Positions 42,401-53,092 of a stretch of DNA of 64,000 nt are shown piece after piece. How positions within the stretch are numbered: position 1 is the first letter of the stretch; every line of letters begins with the position of its first letter. Location of the stretch: the NCBI RefSeq assembly GCF_901000735.1, contig NC_081543.1, forward strand, positions 17,574,457 through 17,638,456, read 5' to 3'. The notes beneath the pieces are model-generated. The model searched no databases and was not told the origin of the DNA. It saw only the letters and a list, made by a program, of their open reading frames with translations. The translations under genes and the position numbers were made by a program. This stretch comes from Corylus avellana (lineage: Eukaryota; Streptophyta; Magnoliopsida; Fagales; Betulaceae).

Positions 42401-45390
42401 GCAATTCTACGATTGCTTGTTCACCAAAAGGTTCAGTTGGATGGCCTTTCCTTTGATTCCAATGGGGAGGATGTGGCCATCTGGTTGGAGAGAACTTTTG
42501 AGGAAGATGAGGTTTTTGAGGTGGTAGAAGGCCTTGAATGGTGGAAAGGCCTCAAGCTATTATGGCGTTGTTCCAAATTTGTTGGGATGTTCTTAAAGCA
42601 GATATCATGAGTGTTTTTTATTTTAAAAGGTTTCACACAAAAGGTTTGTTCAAAAAAAAGTTTCAACGCCACCTTCATCACTCTTATTCCGAAGAAACCT
42701 GGGGACATTGATATTAAGGAATTTCGATCTATTAGCTTTGTGGGTGGTGTACAAAATTGTTGCTAAAGTTTTAGCTAACAAGTTGAAAATGGTAGTGGAG
42801 AAGATAATTCCCAACCTCAAAATGCTTTCATCAAGGGTAGGCAAATTATAGATTATGTTCTTATTGCCAATGAGTGCCTTGATTTGGGGATCGACGTGTG
42901 CTTTGCAAGTTGGATATGAAAAAGGCTTATGATCATGTAAATTGGGAATTTTTTAAGTATATGCTGAGGAGAGGCGGTTTTGGGGAGAAATAGTGTAATT
43001 GGATAGAGCATTGTATCTCTTTGTTCACTTTTATGTTTTGGTGAATGACACTCCAACGAGATTTTTTTAGTAGCTTTCATTGTTTGAAACAAGGAGACCC
43101 TTTGTTTCCTTTACTATTCATTATTGTTATGGAGACATTAAGTAGAATGATTCATGCTATGGTGAACGGGGGAGTGAGGTCTTTGAATATTGGTGCCTTC
43201 AACATCTCTCACCTTTTGTTTGTGGACAATACTTTGTGGGGCAAGTTTTGATCATCTTCGAAATTTGTGTTCTTTGTTCTTATGCTTTGAAGTGGTTCAG
43301 GTTTGAGGATTAATCTAGCTAAATCAAAGTTGGTCCTTGTCGGCAACGTCAATAATGTGGAAGGTTTGGTTGGCATTTTGGGCTATAGTGTCTCTTCTCT
43401 ACCTATGAAATATCTAGGCCTTTTTGCTTGGAGCTTCATTTAAGGACAAATCTATATGGGATGGCATTATTGAAGAGATAGAGTGTTGTTTGGCTGTATG
43501 GAAGAGGTTGTATTTGTCAAAGGGCAGGAGGGTGACCTTGATCAAAAGTACTTTATCTAATCTGCCTACTTACTTCATGTCTCCTTTTCCCCTTCCAGTT
43601 GGTGTTGCCAGCCGCATTGAGAAGTTGCTGCAGGACTTTATGTGGGATGGTATTGTTGAAGAGTTCAAATTTCATTTGATTAGCAGATCTAAGGTGCAGT
43701 TCTCCGCTCCCAATAAAAGGGTTAGGGGTCTGTAATTTACTTTCATTGAACCGAACTCTCTTGGGGAAGTGGCTTTGGCATTTTGTTCATGAGAGAGAGG
43801 CCTTATCAAGGGAGGCTGTGGATTGTAAATATGGCAGCATGTAGGTTGGGGTGGGGCTTTGGAAGAATATTAGGAGAGGCTGGGGGGGAGTTTTCTAGTC
43901 ATACTAAATTTGAGGTTGGCGATGACTCTAGAATTAGATTCAGGCATGACATATGGCGATCATGCCCCCAATGTAGCTTTTCTTGACTTGTTCAGTTTGG
44001 CCTGTTGTATGAATGCTTATGTGGTAGATCATTTAGAGTTTTGGAATGACTCATCAACGGAATATTATCTTTCTCAAAGTGGCTCACAACTGGGAGGTGG
44101 GTTGCTTTACCCCATTATTCAATTTGTTGTACTCCTTCAGATTGAGATGAGGTGGCAAAGACAAGCTTTGTTAGGTACCATCCAAGAGCAATGCTTGATG
44201 TTAAATCTTACTAAAATGTCCTTGTTCCTTATGATAGTATTCATTTCCCTTGTATTGGAGTATTTGGCGTAATAAGGCTCCACTGAGTGGCATACTTTGC
44301 TTGGTTGACTACCTTAGAAAAGATTTTAACAATGGATAATCTCAAGAAGCGATATGTTATTGTAGTTGATTGGTGTTGTATGTGTAAAAATTGTGGGGAG
44401 TCAATGAACCATCTTTTACTATATTGTGAGATGACTAGTGCCCTATCAAATACTATCTTCAACCTTGTAAGGTTGGTGTGGGTTATGCCTAGTTGTGTGA
44501 TAGTCATTTTTGCTTGTTGGAAAGGGCATTTTGATAGGCTTCGGAATGCTGTTATGTGGAAGATGGTTCCATCTTGTATTATGTATTGCCTTTGGAGGAA
44601 AAGAAATGATCAGAGTATTGAAGAACGTAAATGGACGATGGTGGAACTAAATGATTTTTTCTTCAAGACTTTTTATCATTGGACAACTGTCTTTGACTTG
44701 ACTTTTTTTCTTCTATTAGTTAGATGTTTTTGTTTCTCTTGTATATTTGTTTTATACTTGGGTTGCGCCTTTTTGCGCTTTTGAGTAACTTTTGTTTTAC
44801 TTATCAATTTTTTATTTTTTTAATTTTTTAAATTTTTTGTGATCCTTCTCTGTTTCTTTGCATGTGTATATATATATATGCTCAGTGTTTCTAAATTTTC
44901 AATTATGCATTGATTTGAATGTCAGAGAGTTGGTTCTCCGTGGATGAGAAGGAGCCTGTTGCATTTGCTAAAGTAGTTGTTGTTGAAGCATCTGACATGA
45001 AACCATCGGACCTAAATGGTTAGTTCCATTTTCGCTAGGATTAACTGTTGGTTCATAACTATACTTCTCTTATTAGTTCCGCAACATAGGCAGTATGTGT
45101 CTAATAAATGAAGCAATTTTTCAGGATTGGCTGATCCATATGTAAAAGGTCAATTGGGCTCTTATAGATTCAGGACTAAGACGCAGAAGAAAACTCTGGC
45201 TCCAAAATGGCAGGAGGAATTTAAGATTCCCATTATTACATGGGAGTCGCCCAATATACTAGCTTTTGAAGTTCGTGACAAGGACCGTTTTGTCGATGAC
45301 ATACTCGGGTATACTTCTAGCTTTTGGGCTATATATATGAGTAGAATGTGTGACAGTCTGTTTTAGTTTTCTGGCAAATAAGCACCAAAG

Positions 45391-45447
<57 letters not shown>

Positions 45448-47320
45448 CGTTTGTTCAATATAAAATTATACAAGTATCTACTTCTGTCTGTGTTGTGTGT
45501 GCTTGTGTGCATATCTTCCTACATGTTTTTGAGGCCTCTGATGCTATTTCAACCGTTATATGCTCATGTTCACTTCTATATTTTACTGTCAAACATGTAT
45601 TTTCTAAGAAAGCGCTCATAATAATTACAAACATATTGCCAAAGGCCTTTCGGTCAAATGGCACTGCAAGCCCTCATAGCAAGTATGAGGCAGTACATGA
45701 GGCCTTGGGTTCAAGGCCCCTGGAGAGCGTGAGTCACTTGCCAATATATGTCAAACATATAACATTACATCTATTGCTTATCACAATAAGCAAAAATGTT
45801 TTATGATCTGGATCTGGATGGTGCACAGTTGAATCATCAAATTGGTGACCAACCATCATGTTCTGATCTATTTTTGTGTGGTTCTGATGGCTTTGATCTA
45901 TTATTGTAAGTTTCTGCTAAATGGTCCATTTTTTCTATATATTTGTTCTCCTTGATGCCCGACAACTTGTTCTGCAAATGCTGTATTCCTTATAGGACAT
46001 ACTAACCCTTTTCCTATTTACAGAGACTGTTGTTTGAACATTAATGATCTTAGGGATGGCCAGAGACATGACATTTGGTTGTCTCTTCAGAATATTAAAA
46101 TGGGGAGGTTGCATCTTGCAATTTCTGTCCTTGAAGACGGTCAAAAGGTACTGTGTTCATTTTCTCTCTTGTTTTATTTTATTCTACCGAAGAATAATTG
46201 GGAAAAAGGGGGTTTGTTTTAAAGAGTCTGATAATAATCTGCGACATAATATCTACAGGTGGATGATAATCCATGTGACCAAGAAACATTGAACATGGAA
46301 GATAAAAGAAATTCCTTTGCGAGTGAGACTCCTAACAAAGGTTCTTTCTCATCTGTATCATCAAAAAAGTCTCAAAGAGTGGCAGATAATTTTGAGCCCA
46401 TTGATATTGAAGGGCAAAAAGATACTGGGATATGGATTCATCACCCAGGAAGTGAAATTTCACAAATATGGGAGCCTAGAAAAGGAAAGACTCGGCGCAT
46501 TGATACCGAAATTCAGGGGGAGCCTAATGGTTTCATGAGCATCCCTAATGAAGCGGCATCTGGATCCTCTAAAAATGACACCAGCAGCACTGATGAAAAT
46601 CCTGATGATAAGCGTCCAATGAAATCGGTTCGGAGAGGCCTAAGGAAGATAGGTTCAGTATTTCACAGGAGTCCCAAAAAGGAGGATCACACAGACAACT
46701 TCGCGGAGGCTGTTCCGTCCCCACATATTAATCTTAGGGCAGTCAATGATAAGGAGATTGGCGTGACATTTGTTGTGGACGACGACCATTGTGGACCTGC
46801 CTCTGGTAAGGATTCCAAAGAAGAGAATGTAAGTCTTGATGAGAATAGTCCAGATAGCCCAAGCAAAGGACATATGAAAGATATGGCAAAGAGTATTCTA
46901 AAACAGGCTGGGAAATCTGCTCGTGGCATAAAGCATGCACTTTCCCGGAAAGGATCAAAAACATCTCGAGGTGAGACGTCGGTAGGGACAGAGAGAGAAA
47001 GTAGTATAGCAGAGTCTGACTCTTCTGATGACGAATCCAATTGTTCCCCTGGGGTTGAAAGGATTACAATTGAAGGGATTCCAGTTACTCCCAAGGCCGT
47101 ATCCTCTGGCGGTGGAAATGATTCGTTAAATTCCGAGGAACATGCGGTTCAGACGGTTGAAGATGGAATGCACACTGAAGGCCCAAGAGAAAATGAAAGT
47201 TTTGAAGAGTTGGATAGGAAATATGACAAGAAGGGCAGCCCTGACAGTCATGGTGATGTAGTGGAAGAGTCTTTAGAACACAAGCTTGCTGAAGTGGATT
47301 TGGAAGGAGAGAAAAGATAG
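33447..47320 (+). CDS. NTMC2T6: NTMC2 type 6-like protein: N-terminal TM, SMP domain, C2 domain (12 exons, 759 aa)
   Basis: Exons by GT-AG junctions: 33447-33572, 33841-33915, 34334-34477, 35809-35904, 36011-36142, 38459-38611, 38727-38768, 38999-39047, 44926-45018, 45125-45308, 46024-46147 and 46259-47320. They join in frame. Residues about 10-42 form a membrane segment. An SMP/TULIP lipid-transfer domain follows (about 68-260; [62 protein letters not shown]). Then comes one C2 domain (about 284-400; [30 protein letters not shown]) that keeps the Asp residues expected to bind calcium. The tail (353 codons in the last exon) is Ser/Lys-rich and probably disordered. Such proteins tether the ER to another membrane and move lipids. 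The start at MDITEV fits relatives better than the in-frame ATG at 33405. The closest remembered relatives are At1g53590 and At3g14590. Intron 8 (5.9 kb) holds a LINE. Confidence 0.92.
34815..35281 (+). mobile_element. TRIM-like element in intron 3
   Basis: Two diverged direct repeats share TTTATATAAAGATAC/TTTATAAAGATGC, CTCATG(A/G)(A/G)TGCT, GGGCTTTATAAGT/AGGCTTTATAAGT and an end in CA(T/C)TACA/CACTACA. LTR2 is 35103-35281 (TGTAATACC...TCACTACA); LTR1 ends at 35019 and starts near 34815. Between them are a degenerate Met primer site (ATGATATCAAAACC, 35021-35034) and a purine stretch (ACGGGTGGAGAT). No clear target duplication, so it is old. Confidence 0.65.
35367..35531 (+). mobile_element. 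5'-truncated LINE 3' end with polyA, intron 3
   Basis: The segment ends with GAGGCGCTTTGCGCTTTTTTT...ACTTATCAAAAAAAAAAAA, a common plant L1 tail; the LINE at 44760-44810 has a similar TTGCGCC...TTTGCGCTTTTGAGTAAC tail. A candidate target duplication is TTCCGATTGA on the left (35356-35365) and TTCTGATTGA after the A-run. Confidence 0.65.
36510..37107. mobile_element. Harbinger/Tourist-like MITE (598 bp), TSD TAA, intron 5
   Basis: Terminal inverted repeats GGTTCCGTTTGGTTTGCGGA / reverse complement of TCTGCGAACCAAATGAGACC are flanked by TAA at 36507-36509 and 37108-37110. The interior is AT-rich except for a GC-rich inverted repeat (CCACCCACAGAAG at about 36770 against CTTCTGTGGGTGG at about 36868). 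No transposase. Confidence 0.8.
37139..37359. mobile_element. Second Harbinger/Tourist-like MITE (221 bp), TSD TAA, intron 5
   Basis: The ends GGGCATGTTTGAGATT (37139) and AATCTCAAACAGGCTC (37359) are inverted and flanked by TAA at 37136-37138 and 37360-37362. It lies only 29 bp from the first MITE's right duplication. Confidence 0.8.
39960..44830 (+). mobile_element. Decayed L1-type LINE inside intron 8
   Basis: A nearly complete non-LTR element lies in the same direction as the host gene, between exon 8 (ending 39047) and exon 9 (starting 44926). The ORF1-like region is at about 40000-41190, followed by ORF2 with endonuclease, RT and a zinc-binding C-terminus, and a 3' end GGGTTGCGCCTTTTTGCGCT. 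Many stops and frameshifts mark it as old. The 5' border is uncertain; no target duplication was found. Confidence 0.75.
41190..44790 (+). pseudogene. LINE ORF2 remnant (endonuclease, reverse transcriptase, zf-RVT)
   Basis: The endonuclease start is readable near 41210-41310 ([27 protein letters not shown]). RT pieces occur at about 42900-43250: [18 protein letters not shown], then [20 protein letters not shown] and the active-site region LLFVDNT, where the usual (Y/F)ADD is changed to FVDN. Downstream are KYLGL-like and [20 protein letters not shown] (43500-43580) and, at about 44290-44470, [18 protein letters not shown], the zinc-binding zf-RVT signature. The changed active site and the stops make it inactive. 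Confidence 0.75.
45391..45447. repeat. (CT)n(TA)n microsatellite, intron 10
   Basis: A run of TCTCTC... is followed directly by TATATA..., about 57 bp in total. A likely length-variable marker. Confidence 0.9.
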
Positions 47321-47738
47321 CATCTTGGGTGGACAGTCAAAAGAAGCCTCGTAGTGATCTTATTGTGGGGGCATGTGCAGAATCCGTGAATTTTGAAATT
47401 TATGCTTGCTCTCTAGTTCACATTTTGATTCTCTAGGTTTGATGGATCTTGTTACAACCAATGTTATATCATTTTGCTTCCTTTTTTTTTTTTTGTACAG
47501 TGGGGGCATGAGCTCAATAGAAATGGTTGTGAATTCCTGTAAAAAAAAAAAAAAAAACACAACAACAACAAAAAAACTTTAGTTTTACAGTACATTGTTG
47601 ATATTGTGAACACCCCCTTTGAATGGCACTATTATATAATTTGTTTTGAGTTGCTTGAGAATGAGTTACTTTCTTTTTTTCCTGAGTGAGAAGTGAATCA
47701 GCTGTTTACAAAGACCAGAATATATATATATATATTCT
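47321..47738 (+). other. Probable 3' UTR and hairpin downstream of the C2-domain gene
   Basis: After the stop at 47318-47320 the sequence is AT-rich with A-runs at 47541-47557. ACAAAGACCAGAATATATAT and its reverse complement face each other at 47708-47747, making a perfect palindrome whose right arm is also the left end of the next repeat. A polyA site cannot be fixed. Confidence 0.45.
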
Positions 47739-48182
47739 GGTCTTTGTGTAAAATGCCATTTTTACAGCCTCGAATAAATAATTGACACGTCAGCAAAAAA
47801 GATACATATGAAAAACACTAAACTTTATTGCCAATTTCTGAGAAGAGTGCAGGTCCTTTGGTCACCATATTTGCAGAGAGAGACCAAGAGTTTTGCCTGT
47901 AAAAAACGAAAAAGGATTTTGTATGCCATATTCTACCCTGTAAAAAACGAAAGAAACGGAGGGTTTTGTATGCTTGAGAAAAGAGAGAAAGAGAGAGATT
48001 ACGCGAAAGAGAGAAACTGGATGGTCGAAAGAAGATGGGTTCAGTGAAGAAACTGACAAAAAGAAGACGGAAGAAAAAAAAAATTGGTGTTTTCATCTCA
48101 ATTTCATATAATGTATCTAGTTGGTTTATCAAACTTTGATTAGTGGCTGTAAAACTAATCTAATCTTTTTTACACAAAGACC
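47739..48182. repeat. Small TIR repeat (444 bp) with 12-bp perfect ends
   Basis: GGTCTTTGTGTA at 47739-47750 and TACACAAAGACC at 48171-48182 are exact inverses. The interior holds a 41-bp direct duplication beginning CTGTAAAAAACGA at 47897 and 47938. No coding sequence; probably a MITE-like element. Confidence 0.55.
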
Positions 48183-49129
48183 GGATGGTAGGGACTATAT
48201 ATATATAAGAGAAAGAAGGAGGAAAAGAAAAAGGAAAGAAAGAAATAATGGAAATGAAAAAGGACATGGCCTTATCATCAGTTCGGTTTCAAGCTTTGGC
48301 TGCTCTATTATTGTAGGTAACTCTTTGGTGGTTATTCTAGCTCATTTTTACCTTTTTCAAGAGCGGAGGATTTTCCTTATAATCTCCGATATCCCTGATG
48401 CTATTTCAGCCTGCTCTTCATGGAAAGTTAAAAAAGTCAATAGAAGTGCAAACTTTTGTGCTCATTTTGTGACACGTTTGGCCGTAGCCAGATCCTTTTT
48501 TTGATGCATTCCTATAGCTCCTCCTCCTATCCCTTTTGTTCCTATTGTAAGCAGGAATGTAGTTTTGTTCCGTGTGTAATTTGGTTCGGTTGTTCCTTGT
48601 ACTTGTATAAAAGAAGAAAAAAAAAAAAAAAAAAAAGTCTCCAAAAATTCATGCGCGTTATCTTTTTATTTACTGCTCTGATATTTTGGATTTTTGTTTA
48701 TTGATTTTGTTTAGTGTTTGCTTCTCTCAATTTAATTGCTAAAGTTTGTCTTGGATGGAGCACCTATTCACCCCCCCTCTAGGTGTGTTATTTGGGCCTA
48801 AACCATTTTTTCAATTAGTATTAAAGCAGATTAATTTCCTAAATGAGATCTTATATTGAAATTTAGATGGAAAAGTCCCTGTCTTTAACCGCACCATCCT
48901 TATTTGATTGAAGCAATTATGCTTATGGGAAAGTATGTATAATAACAAATAACAATAGCAGGAGATCCCTTGGCATTTAGCAGAGACAAGATATACCATT
49001 GATGTCAACAACTAGGGCACATAATCTCCCAATGTCCGAGCAAAGCCCTTTGTAAAACCGGTGACACTTTGTTGAAGATCAAAATTACGAGGGAGTTGCA
49101 TTTGAAGAGTTTGTAGACTGTAGCCAGGG
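48183..49129. other. Spacer, nothing firmly recognised
   Basis: A peptide-like stretch at 48250-48500 (SCSSWKVKKVNRSANFCAHFVTRLAV) followed by an A-run at 48618-48636 recalls the RNase H tail of a LINE or its relatives ('VNRSAN..AH..A'). It may therefore be a short 5'-truncated retroposon. No gene is supported. Confidence 0.4.
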
Positions 49130-50185
49130 CCGGAGCCAGGATGTTCACTTGGGGGGACATATATATATATATATATATTAAAAATTAATTAAAAATATTA
49201 AGAAAAAAAATTAAATTTAAAAATTATTTTTTGGTCTCCTTTTTGTGCTTTGCAATTTGCACGCTGCATTTTTTTGTTTTTTTATTTTTTCTCTTGCACG
49301 CATGTTAGCAATATAAATATTAAAACAATTAATTTATAAGAACAATTTAAATTTAAATCTAAAAATTTAATTACATACCTTAATAGCTCAATTTTTCGTT
49401 GAAGTTGGAAAGTGAAAGAAAAAACGCCAACGTCCCAAAGTCCTCAAGAAGAAAATGCAGGAGATTGGACAATTGCTCTTCAGTCTTTTTGGATTAGAAA
49501 AATAGAAACAAAACATGGCTTAGAAAGTTAGAAACAACACCATGAAAACAATTAATTTACAAGAACAATTTAAATTTAAATCTAAAAATTTAATTACATT
49601 CGTCGTTGAAGTTGGAAACTGGAAAGTGAAAGAAAAAACACAAAGTTGCCAAGTCCTTAAGAAGAAAATGCAGGAGATTTTTGGATTAGAAAGTGCAGAG
49701 CGAAGTGGGTAATTTCTTAAAATAAAACAAAACTGCAGCTTGATTAGAAACAAAATGTGGCTCAGAAGGTTTTAGTAGGAATAAAACATTTTTTTTTTAT
49801 TCTTTTTGTTTTTTTATTATTATCAGAAGGTTTGACAGGCTGTACCCGTCTTTCTTTCTTTTTTTATTCTTTTCTTTTTGGCATTTAGCTGTACCCCTCT
49901 TTCTTTATTTTTATTTTTTTATTTTTTTTATTCTTCTTTTTGTCTTGCATGCCTTACCTTTTGGCTTTTCTTGTTAATGAAATAGTGCGTAGTGAAAGTT
50001 GTAAAATTGTACATCCTCAACCTCATTTCTCTGGAACTTTCAAATTCATGGCTGAGGCTGCGGGGTCAGGAGGCATAATCATTGTTGAGGGGGGCATACT
50101 TTTTTTTTTTTTTTTTTTTTTTTACAAAAGTAAGGAGAATTTTTAAGAATTGAGGGGGGCATGTGACCCCGCCCCCCCTTAGCTA
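49130..50185. repeat. Dispersed-repeat region with a 140-bp direct duplication
   Basis: GGGCCGGAGCCAGGATGTTC at about 49127 and GGGGGCATGTGACCCCGCCC near 50154 resemble the two ends of a hAT-like plant repeat, though they are not clean inverted repeats. Inside, the block AAACAATTAATTTA(T/C)AAGAAC...AGAAAATGCAGGAGAT occurs at about 49322-49464 and again at 49546-49679. Confidence 0.45.
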
Positions 50186-51862
50186 AGGCATATGTGACAG
50201 ATCCTCAATATGAGGGCCAAGAAATTCTTGAAGATGATGTTAAAGATTCTATGATCATTTTTTTTTTCTATTCTATTCAAGATTCTATAATCATTTGTTA
50301 CGAGTTGGGTAAAGTCCAAGCTTTCGCCTACTAGCGTGGTCCTAGGGATTTATTTGTACTCAAGAGAGGTCTAACCTTAAACCTTAAAGACTTGTAATTT
50401 ATGAGGGCTCGCTCGACCATACTTCAATGATAAAGCTTTATGTATAACCCAAAAGTTCGCTCAACCCATGCTCAAATAGACATGTTTTGTTGAGAACTTG
50501 AGACACCACTCGACCCCTAGCGCAATAATCACTCAAGTGAGTGCAAACAGAAACTTTGGTCAACTCTCGCTCTAGTGAGTTTGCAGGAATTTTAATTCTA
50601 TTTAAAATAAGATTCCATGTATAACCCAAATTATACCCCTACTTTATAAGTACCATACTTTACACGATTTTTCATAATTCAGATGGTGTGAGGAAACATA
50701 ATAACCTTGAAGAGAGAGAAAGCCTATACATTTTTTGAGCTCAAACTTCCCTGCTTCTCTCCTTATTATCAAACCACCATGAAATCCTTAATCTTCTTGT
50801 AAGTGTTGGGCTTTGGCTAGTAAGTTCTTCAAAGCTAGAGTTTCAAAGATTGAACAAGTTCTTTTGTAGCAAAAGTACGGCTTGGGTTTTAACATGTACG
50901 GCTTCACTTGAGAAATATTTATCAAAAGTATGTGAAATGCACATAGGGGGAAAGACAAAGAACCTGGATAAGAAAATGATCTGGTTATTTCTTCAAATAA
51001 TATACTTATGTCTCTAATATTATACACAAACACAATCATTTATTATCAAAACTAAATGCATCTTTAGAGGGTGCTTTTATTTTTATTTTTTGAAAAAAAT
51101 GTTTGCTTCCCTCCCTCCCAAGAAAAGAAAGAACAGCAAGTGCAGTTGGTCCATATAATCAGTGAGAGAAAAGCATATATATATATTAACACATGGTAGC
51201 ACATTGCAATTATAAGTCCAAGGATGACATTGTAGCAGGCATTGGGGGCAGGGCCTTCAAACTCCAAATTCTCTGCTGGCAGTTCTGACTTCTGAAGCCT
51301 ACATAATTAGTCCAACAGGTTCAGAGCACCTCATCCTGGTCTTCGAAGCTATATGACCAGCCCAACAATGAGGAAAATAAAAGAAAGGAAATGAAAAAGG
51401 TTGTAAAATTGAAGTTGCAAAACAGCAAAAGTCTCCATTGGCTCGTTCTTTCTTCTTTGAATAGAAACTGGCATTACAGACAATCAACTGAAATTGTTTT
51501 CATTCTATATTAAGTCCACCAGGTGAGAAACAAAAGTGTGAGTATTTCAGAGCTGATAGAAAAATAGAAGATGCACTTAGAAGCATTTCTGTTTTTCTTT
51601 CCAAGGTGTCTAAGAAAGTAAGTAACCTCGTCTGAGGGATTCTACAAGAGACTTCCAAAAGCAGCATGTAGTCTATGTTCATTATGGTTTATTGAAGTCT
51701 TTTCTGGATGAACTGCTTTGCTTTTACACAACAATTCATACTACCAGCTCATATCAAACACAAGACACGTCCATACCACCTAAAATGACCATATGCTGTG
51801 TGCAAAATCCTAGTAAGCTCCTCTTGCTTTGGCCACTATACTGCTCATCTTTTTCAAGTTAG
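50186..51862. other. AT-rich spacer between the two genes' 3' ends
   Basis: No recognised coding sequence. It includes a motif field at about 50500-50580 (CACTCGACCCCTAGCGC, CTCAAGTGAGTGC, CTCGCTCTAGTGAG) similar in style to the LTR palindromic motifs. The 3' UTR of the minus-strand PPR gene presumably occupies the right end. Confidence 0.4.
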
Positions 51863-53092
51863 CTAATTCTCTACAATCTCTTCATAAGAAATGTTGCTGC
51901 TACATCTGCTTTTTCCTGGAAACATGCTTCGGAGAATCCGCTTCCACATCCCCCTCTTTGGGACAAAACCTTGACGCACCATCTGCTTTAGAACCCAATC
52001 CACATCACCCAAGAGATTTTTCTTGCATAGCCCACGAACCAGTAACTTGTAAGACACAAAACTTGGACTTAAACCCTCCAAGATCATCCCACCTGTAAAC
52101 TCCTTTGCCTCAACAAACTTCTGGCTATCAAGTAAACCGTACAAAACCTCCTGATAAGATCCTGAATTCGGATAACACCCTTTGTGCTTCATTCTCTCCA
52201 GTAGCTGCTTCCCCTCTTCAACTCTCCCTTCTTTCCTGAGCCCTGAAATCAAAATATTGAATGTGATCGTGTCCGGACAAATCCCCTCCTTTTCCATCCT
52301 CTCAAATAACTCAAATGCTTCCTCTACCTTCCCACACCCGCACAAAGAATGCATTAGCGTCGAGAATGTTCTCACATTTGGTTTACACCTTTGCTTAGGA
52401 AATTCATCAAGGACCTGAAATGCAGCCTCCAATTTGCCACATTCACACAACCCCTTGATAAGTATATTAAGACAACAAGGATCAACCTCAATACCCAACT
52501 TAGGAGCACCCATGTATACCTCATGTACAACATCAAACAGTTTTGCTGAAACAAGCAAGTTCAGCACAAAGTTAAAGGTTTTCACCGTAGGCCAACAATT
52601 ATACTTTGGCATATCGAAAAGGGTATCGGTCGCTTTGCTTATACGACCGGCCACATTGCCGTAAATCTTGATGACATTGTAGAAGAATTCGTCGGACAAC
52701 CGGCAATAGTGCTTTTGGGATTTGATTCTTTGCATGACATCTTCAATGGCATCAAACATATTGACCTGAGCAAACTTGTTGATGACCAAAGTGTAAAGTG
52801 CTTCATTGGGTTTATAGTCCTTACGCTTTGCGTAGCGGTCCAGGAGTGTCATCACAGAGTTGGGGTCTTTGAGGGCATTGATAATTTTCAAAACCTCATT
52901 TGGGGCCAACCAGTCCTTGTGGTTGACCCTGTTGAGGGTAATAGAATCTTGGGGAGACACTGGAGAAGAAGGGATCAAAGAAGAAGAAGAAGAAGAAGAA
53001 TCACTTGAGAGAGAGTGAAAGAGTGCTTGGTGAGCCTTTTTACTAAAGTAGGATATAATAGAACGTCGAATCATTGTCTCTCTAGCAAGCAA
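51863..53092 (-). CDS. P-class pentatricopeptide repeat protein, mitochondrial type (At3g14580-like), intronless
   Basis: The 409-aa frame is uninterrupted and intronless, as usual for PPR genes. The basic N-terminus (MLARETMIRRSIISYFSKKA; an alternative start is MIRRSI at residue 7) suits mitochondrial import. A Ser run at residues 29-38 is encoded by a (GAA)n tract on the plus strand (52977-53000). About eight 35-residue PPR helix-turn-helix motifs cover residues 96-380, for example NILIKGLCECGKLEAAFQVL and NILISGLRKEGRVEEGKQLL. There is no E, DYW or SMR domain, so it is P class: it binds an organelle RNA and helps stabilise, splice or translate it. It faces the C2-domain gene tail to tail. 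The closest remembered relative is At3g14580. Confidence 0.92.
   Translation of the reverse strand: MLARETMIRRSIISYFSKKAHQALFHSLSSDSSSSSSSLIPSSPVSPQDSITLNRVNHKDWLAPNEVLKIINALKDPNSVMTLLDRYAKRKDYKPNEALYTLVINKFAQVNMFDAIEDVMQRIKSQKHYCRLSDEFFYNVIKIYGNVAGRISKATDTLFDMPKYNCWPTVKTFNFVLNLLVSAKLFDVVHEVYMGAPKLGIEVDPCCLNILIKGLCECGKLEAAFQVLDEFPKQRCKPNVRTFSTLMHSLCGCGKVEEAFELFERMEKEGICPDTITFNILISGLRKEGRVEEGKQLLERMKHKGCYPNSGSYQEVLYGLLDSQKFVEAKEFTGGMILEGLSPSFVSYKLLVRGLCKKNLLGDVDWVLKQMVRQGFVPKRGMWKRILRSMFPGKSRCSSNISYEEIVEN

Noticed and set aside
45650..45740. tRNA-derived SINE (GGGTTCAAGGCCCC resembles a B box)
   Set aside because: No convincing A box at the right distance, no polyA or target duplication; too weak to call.
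47818..48132. 104-codon Phe/Ser-rich minus-strand frame
   Set aside because: Falls inside the small TIR repeat with an internal 41-bp duplication; low complexity and no domain.
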